Part shown: positions 14,589-16,758 of the stretch, piece after piece | Numbering within the stretch: the first letter of the stretch is position 1 | How the letters are laid out: every line of letters begins with the position of its first letter | Origin: an uncultured Collinsella sp. | GTDB lineage: Bacteria > Actinomycetota > Coriobacteriia > Coriobacteriales > Coriobacteriaceae | Direction: 5' to 3' | Assembly: GCA_902478935.1 (NCBI GenBank) | Contig: CABSMV010000033.1 | Span: 1-16,758, forward strand | DNA: 16,758 nt | Notes under the pieces: model-generated | The model's input: the letters and a program-made list of their open reading frames with translations, nothing else | The model's database searches: none | Told to the model about the DNA's origin: nothing | Made by a program: the position numbers and the translations under genes

Positions 14589-15866
14589 CTAGTGCTGCGC
14601 GACGACAACGCCCAGGCCATCGGGAATGACGGCCACCTTGGCATCGGCACCCTTCATCTCAAAGGCGAGCTTGAGCGCCTCCTCGAGGGTGTTGACCGGC
14701 GTCATGTGCATATCCTTGATCATCTGGTGATCGCACAGGTCGGTGACCATGATCACAGGGTGATGCGCCAGGATGCGGGCAAAGATCTGGCTCGTCCACT
14801 GATCGGGCAGGGTCTCGTCCTTAGGACGGTCGATGCAGGCGCGCTCAAACTCCGCCGGGTCGTTGTCGGCGATGTTGTGATAGAAGCCCTCGCCGCCGTG
14901 ACCGTCGGCACAACCGGCGACATCAATGATCACGCCGCCCTCGGGAAGCGTGGCCTCGGCAGCGCACATGCCCTTCACGGCCTGATAGATGTTCTGGTCG
15001 AGCGGGTAACCGCCGTTGGTGGTGATGGCAATCTCGCACTCAACGGGCTCAACGCCGGCAAGGCTCTTCACGAACTCGCAGCCAGCCTCGTGCGCCTTGT
15101 GGATGTCACCGGCAAAAGAACCGATGACCTCGTGCTTGCCGTTGAGCACCACGTTAAGCACAAAGGCGAGGTGGGCCATCTCGGCGGCGGCGAACATATC
15201 CTCGCTCACGTGGTTGTGGCACAGGTTGCCGGCACGCGAATGGGAATCGTTCACAAACTGACCGTTGTGGTTGTACATGATGGTCTTGTAGCTGGCGATA
15301 CCGGGCAGCACGGACTTGCGGCTGCCAGAGAAACCGGCAAAGAAGTGCGGCTCAATGAAGCCCTCTGCAAGCAGCAGATCGCAATCGGCGGCAATCTTGT
15401 TGATGATGCACTCGCCACCAGAAGGCAGGGTACCGATCTTTTTCATCATGCTGTCGTCAGTCGCGACGTGCATAACGATTTCCTCGTTGGCAACGATCTC
15501 CTCGCCATACTTGTTGACGAGTTCCTCGTGTGTCGACGGACGGTGCATACCCGTAGCAACCAAAATACGCACGCGAGCCTCGGGCGCAGCGGAATGGATG
15601 TGATGCAGCAGAATAGGCATCGTCACACGCGAGGGAACGGGACGCGTATGATCGGAGCTAATGATGACAATATCCTTCTTGCCAGCACAAAGCTCCTCGA
15701 GCGAAGGCGAGCCATAAGGGTTGGCAAGCGATTCCTCTACCAGCTCTTCCTGCGATTTTGTAGTCTTAAACTCGTTTTGATGACCTTCCATCACACCCGC
15801 GAAGTTCTTATCCTCGAGCTCCAGATGCAACGTCTTGTGGTCAAACGGCAGTTCACATTCAAACAA
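14589..15866 (-). CDS. larA: Nickel-dependent lactate racemase LarA
   Basis: Interconverts L- and D-lactate using the nickel-pincer nucleotide cofactor. With the TTG start at 15866 it has 425 aa, against 424 in L. plantarum LarA. Key residues are in place: SSDHTRPVPS (D73, R76), ATGMHRPSTHEE (H109), EGFIEPHFFAGFSGSRKSVLPG with H175 and the cofactor-bonding lysine K185, and H201. These are one residue later than the L. plantarum positions as I count. The frame is open upstream to an ATG at 16007, but that extension has no family-like sequence, includes a terminator-like hairpin, and lacks a good ribosome site; GGAAGAGGG lies 9 bases before the TTG. larD follows. LarB and LarC for its cofactor are encoded on the opposite strand; larE is not in the window. 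Confidence 0.95.
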   Translation of the reverse strand: MFECELPFDHKTLHLELEDKNFAGVMEGHQNEFKTTKSQEELVEESLANPYGSPSLEELCAGKKDIVIISSDHTRPVPSRVTMPILLHHIHSAAPEARVRILVATGMHRPSTHEELVNKYGEEIVANEEIVMHVATDDSMMKKIGTLPSGGECIINKIAADCDLLLAEGFIEPHFFAGFSGSRKSVLPGIASYKTIMYNHNGQFVNDSHSRAGNLCHNHVSEDMFAAAEMAHLAFVLNVVLNGKHEVIGSFAGDIHKAHEAGCEFVKSLAGVEPVECEIAITTNGGYPLDQNIYQAVKGMCAAEATLPEGGVIIDVAGCADGHGGEGFYHNIADNDPAEFERACIDRPKDETLPDQWTSQIFARILAHHPVIMVTDLCDHQMIKDMHMTPVNTLEEALKLAFEMKGADAKVAVIPDGLGVVVAQH

Positions 15867-15983
15867 TGACGAGCGCCCTCTTCCTTTCAACTGACACACT
15901 AGACAAACCGTTGGAAGGATACGCCGCTCACCGAAAAACACCACCGTCCACCGGCTCATTAACACAACGTTCATATTTGACCC

Positions 15984-16022
15984 ACAACAAAACGGCCGCG
16001 ACCCCAAACGGGACCGCGGCCG
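15984..16022 (-). terminator. Terminator-like hairpin upstream of larA
   Basis: CGGCCGCG at 15993-16000 pairs with 16015-16022, with a further CCC/GGG inside. On the minus strand GTTTTGTTGT follows. It lies 118 bp before the larA start. Either it ends a transcript arriving from the right, though no gene is recognisable there, or it is an attenuator in a long larA leader. The larA promoter most likely lies in 15867-15992, where I could not identify convincing -35/-10 boxes. Confidence 0.6.
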
Positions 16023-16034
16023 CTACAGTCGTAA

Positions 16035-16138
16035 GGCGAGAAGCGCCAAATGCATCTCAATCCCGATCGATAAGACACGAGGCGCGAAGCGCCAAACGCG
16101 CCGCCAGGACAGACCCCATCCAAAACGCGCGAAGCGCG
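16035..16138. repeat. Three similar mini-hairpins spaced about 46 nt
   Basis: GGCGAGAAGCGCC (16035-16047), GGCGCGAAGCGCC (16081-16093) and CGCGCGAAGCGCG (16126-16138) share a CG-GAAGCGC core and each can fold as a 4-5 bp stem with a GAA-type loop. Starts are 46 and 45 bases apart. The first two are each followed by AAA; the stretches between are not conserved. Function unknown. This region (16023-16200) holds no recognisable gene. Confidence 0.5.
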
Positions 16139-16216
16139 CCAATATTCCCCCAGCAATAATCCGCCGAAGACCGGACATCGCAGGGCCCGCCATAGGTTTA
16201 CTTTTAGGCACACTCC

Positions 16217-16390
16217 GCACTGATATTTTCTGTATTGAAGACGTCGATGATGCACCCGTATACCATTGACGTCGACACCATCAGATGCGGACCGCGCGGT
16301 GACCCCACATTCCGCTGGCGCCCACAGGGCTGCCCTCGTTTCCTGACATGTCCCGCGCGGGCCGCGGCGAGCCGAGACCGCCGCATGACC
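16217..16390 (+). ncRNA. Candidate bridge (seek) RNA region of the IS110 element
   Basis: IS110-group elements encode a structured bridge RNA in the non-coding left end before the transposase. Here 16217-16224 pairs with 16280-16288 (8 bp, one bulged A). It encloses an asymmetric internal loop (16225-16239 and 16274-16279), then a 10-bp stem 16240-16249/16264-16273 (one G-T pair) with a 14-nt loop. A second stem, GCGGC 16364-16368 with 16380-16384, closes an 11-nt loop. A stem with a guide-sized internal loop is what the family shows. Ends and guides are not determined. Confidence 0.4.
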
Positions 16391-16500
16391 TAATAGGAGC
16401 ATGGAGCGATACCGCGGACCCGAACAACCGCATTCTATCGCGCCCCGTCAGTGTGCCGTCTGCCCGGTCCAGGCGAGCACGGAAAGAACGGAGCGAGACA

Positions 16501-16758
16501 TGAGAACCGAATCGACACCCGGCGCCCGCGGGCCGGTCTTCTGCGGGGTCGACACCCACGCCGACTCGCACTGGCTGTGCGTCCTCGACTGGAGGGGCCG
16601 CAAGGTCCTGTCCCGCCAGTTCCCCGCCGACGCGGCGGGATACGAGGCGCTCGCCGGGGCGATCGCGGCGGCCGGGGAGCCGGCCTGCGTCGCGATGGAG
16701 GGGACGTCGTCCTACGGGGCGGGCCTCACCAGGCACCTCGCGTCGCTGGGGATGCCCG
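16501..16758 (+). CDS. IS110-family transposase (recombinase), N-terminal 86 codons
   Basis: DEDD-type recombinase that, in this family, moves the element using a bridge RNA. Only the start of the RuvC-like domain is present. GVDTHADSHWLCVLD carries the first catalytic Asp (D18) and VAMEGTSSYG the Glu (E67), in the spacing expected of the DEDD tetrad; the last two acidic residues and the C-terminal Tnp domain with the catalytic serine lie beyond the window. GGAG is 6 bases before ATG 16501. GC content is higher than in the neighbouring genes. It is cut by the contig end, so whether the full gene is intact is unknown. Confidence 0.93.

Larger units (their letters stand above)
16200..16758 (+). 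mobile_element. IS110-family insertion sequence, left part (right part beyond window)
   Basis: The transposase start at 16501 defines the element. IS110 elements carry a long non-coding left end and usually lack clear terminal inverted repeats, so the exact left boundary cannot be read; 16200 is a guess based on the change from the mini-hairpin region to a structured leader. The window, probably the contig, ends inside it, as expected for a multicopy repeat. Confidence 0.6.

Noticed and set aside
14445..15869. 474-codon plus-strand ORF opposite larA
   Set aside because: Antisense shadow; the minus strand encodes LarA with all cofactor residues.
15971..16402. 143-codon minus-strand ORF upstream of larA
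   Set aside because: It crosses the terminator-like hairpin, the mini-hairpins and the IS leader; the product is Arg/Gly/Cys-rich with no domain and no good ribosome site.
16281..16736. 151-codon minus-strand ORF within the IS
   Set aside because: Antisense to the IS110 transposase start, and the Arg/Gly-rich product shows no family motif.
1..16758. tRNA, rRNA or CRISPR array
   Set aside because: No cloverleaf-like segment, rRNA-like conserved stretch or regularly spaced direct repeats was found by eye.

Overview
The window looks like one complete draft contig from a high-GC Gram-positive gut bacterium. I infer Coriobacteriia, most likely Collinsella or a close relative, from overall GC, codon use, the short feoA-feoA-feoB operon with a FeoB-associated Cys-rich peptide, and the lactate-racemase genes. 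The genus is an inference, not a search result. Bases 1-33 are not genomic: they are the Illumina Nextera read-1 adapter with the 19-bp Tn5 mosaic end. The right edge stops inside an IS110-family transposase, the kind of repeat that breaks assemblies.

Region 1 (34-4427, all minus) is a hexuronate catabolism block. It holds a LacI-family regulator, then uxaC (hexuronate isomerase), then uxaB (tagaturonate reductase, cut by the contig start). Two perfect LacI-type palindromes and one degenerate site lie just upstream of uxaC, so the neighbouring regulator probably controls it. The regulator's terminator sits inside a 32-bp inverted repeat.

Region 2 (4524-7997, minus) is ferrous iron uptake: feoA, feoA, feoB, a terminator, then a small FeoB-associated Cys-rich membrane peptide with its own terminator. 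Candidate metal-responsive operators lie upstream of the first feoA and of feoB.

Region 3 (8044-11161) is housekeeping: an HPr phosphocarrier (Asp at the usual Ser46 position) and aspS on the minus strand, each with a strong terminator, and serB on the plus strand, divergent from aspS.

Region 4 (11198-15866) is a lactate racemase locus built as two converging units: larB-larC-tetR (+) and larA-larD (-). LarB and LarC act in making the nickel-pincer nucleotide cofactor of LarA, and LarD is a probable lactate channel. LarC has a 36-residue segment that is mostly histidine and ends where the C-terminal (LarC2) domain should begin. larE is not in the window. A 120-bp concentric palindrome, with 28-bp perfect arms around a bidirectional terminator, lies where the two units meet.

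Region 5 (15867-16758) is about 630 bases without a gene, then the first 86 codons of an IS110 transposase. The gene-free part holds the presumed larA promoter, a terminator-like hairpin, three similar mini-hairpins about 46 nt apart, and a structured leader next to the transposase that is a candidate bridge (seek) RNA region.
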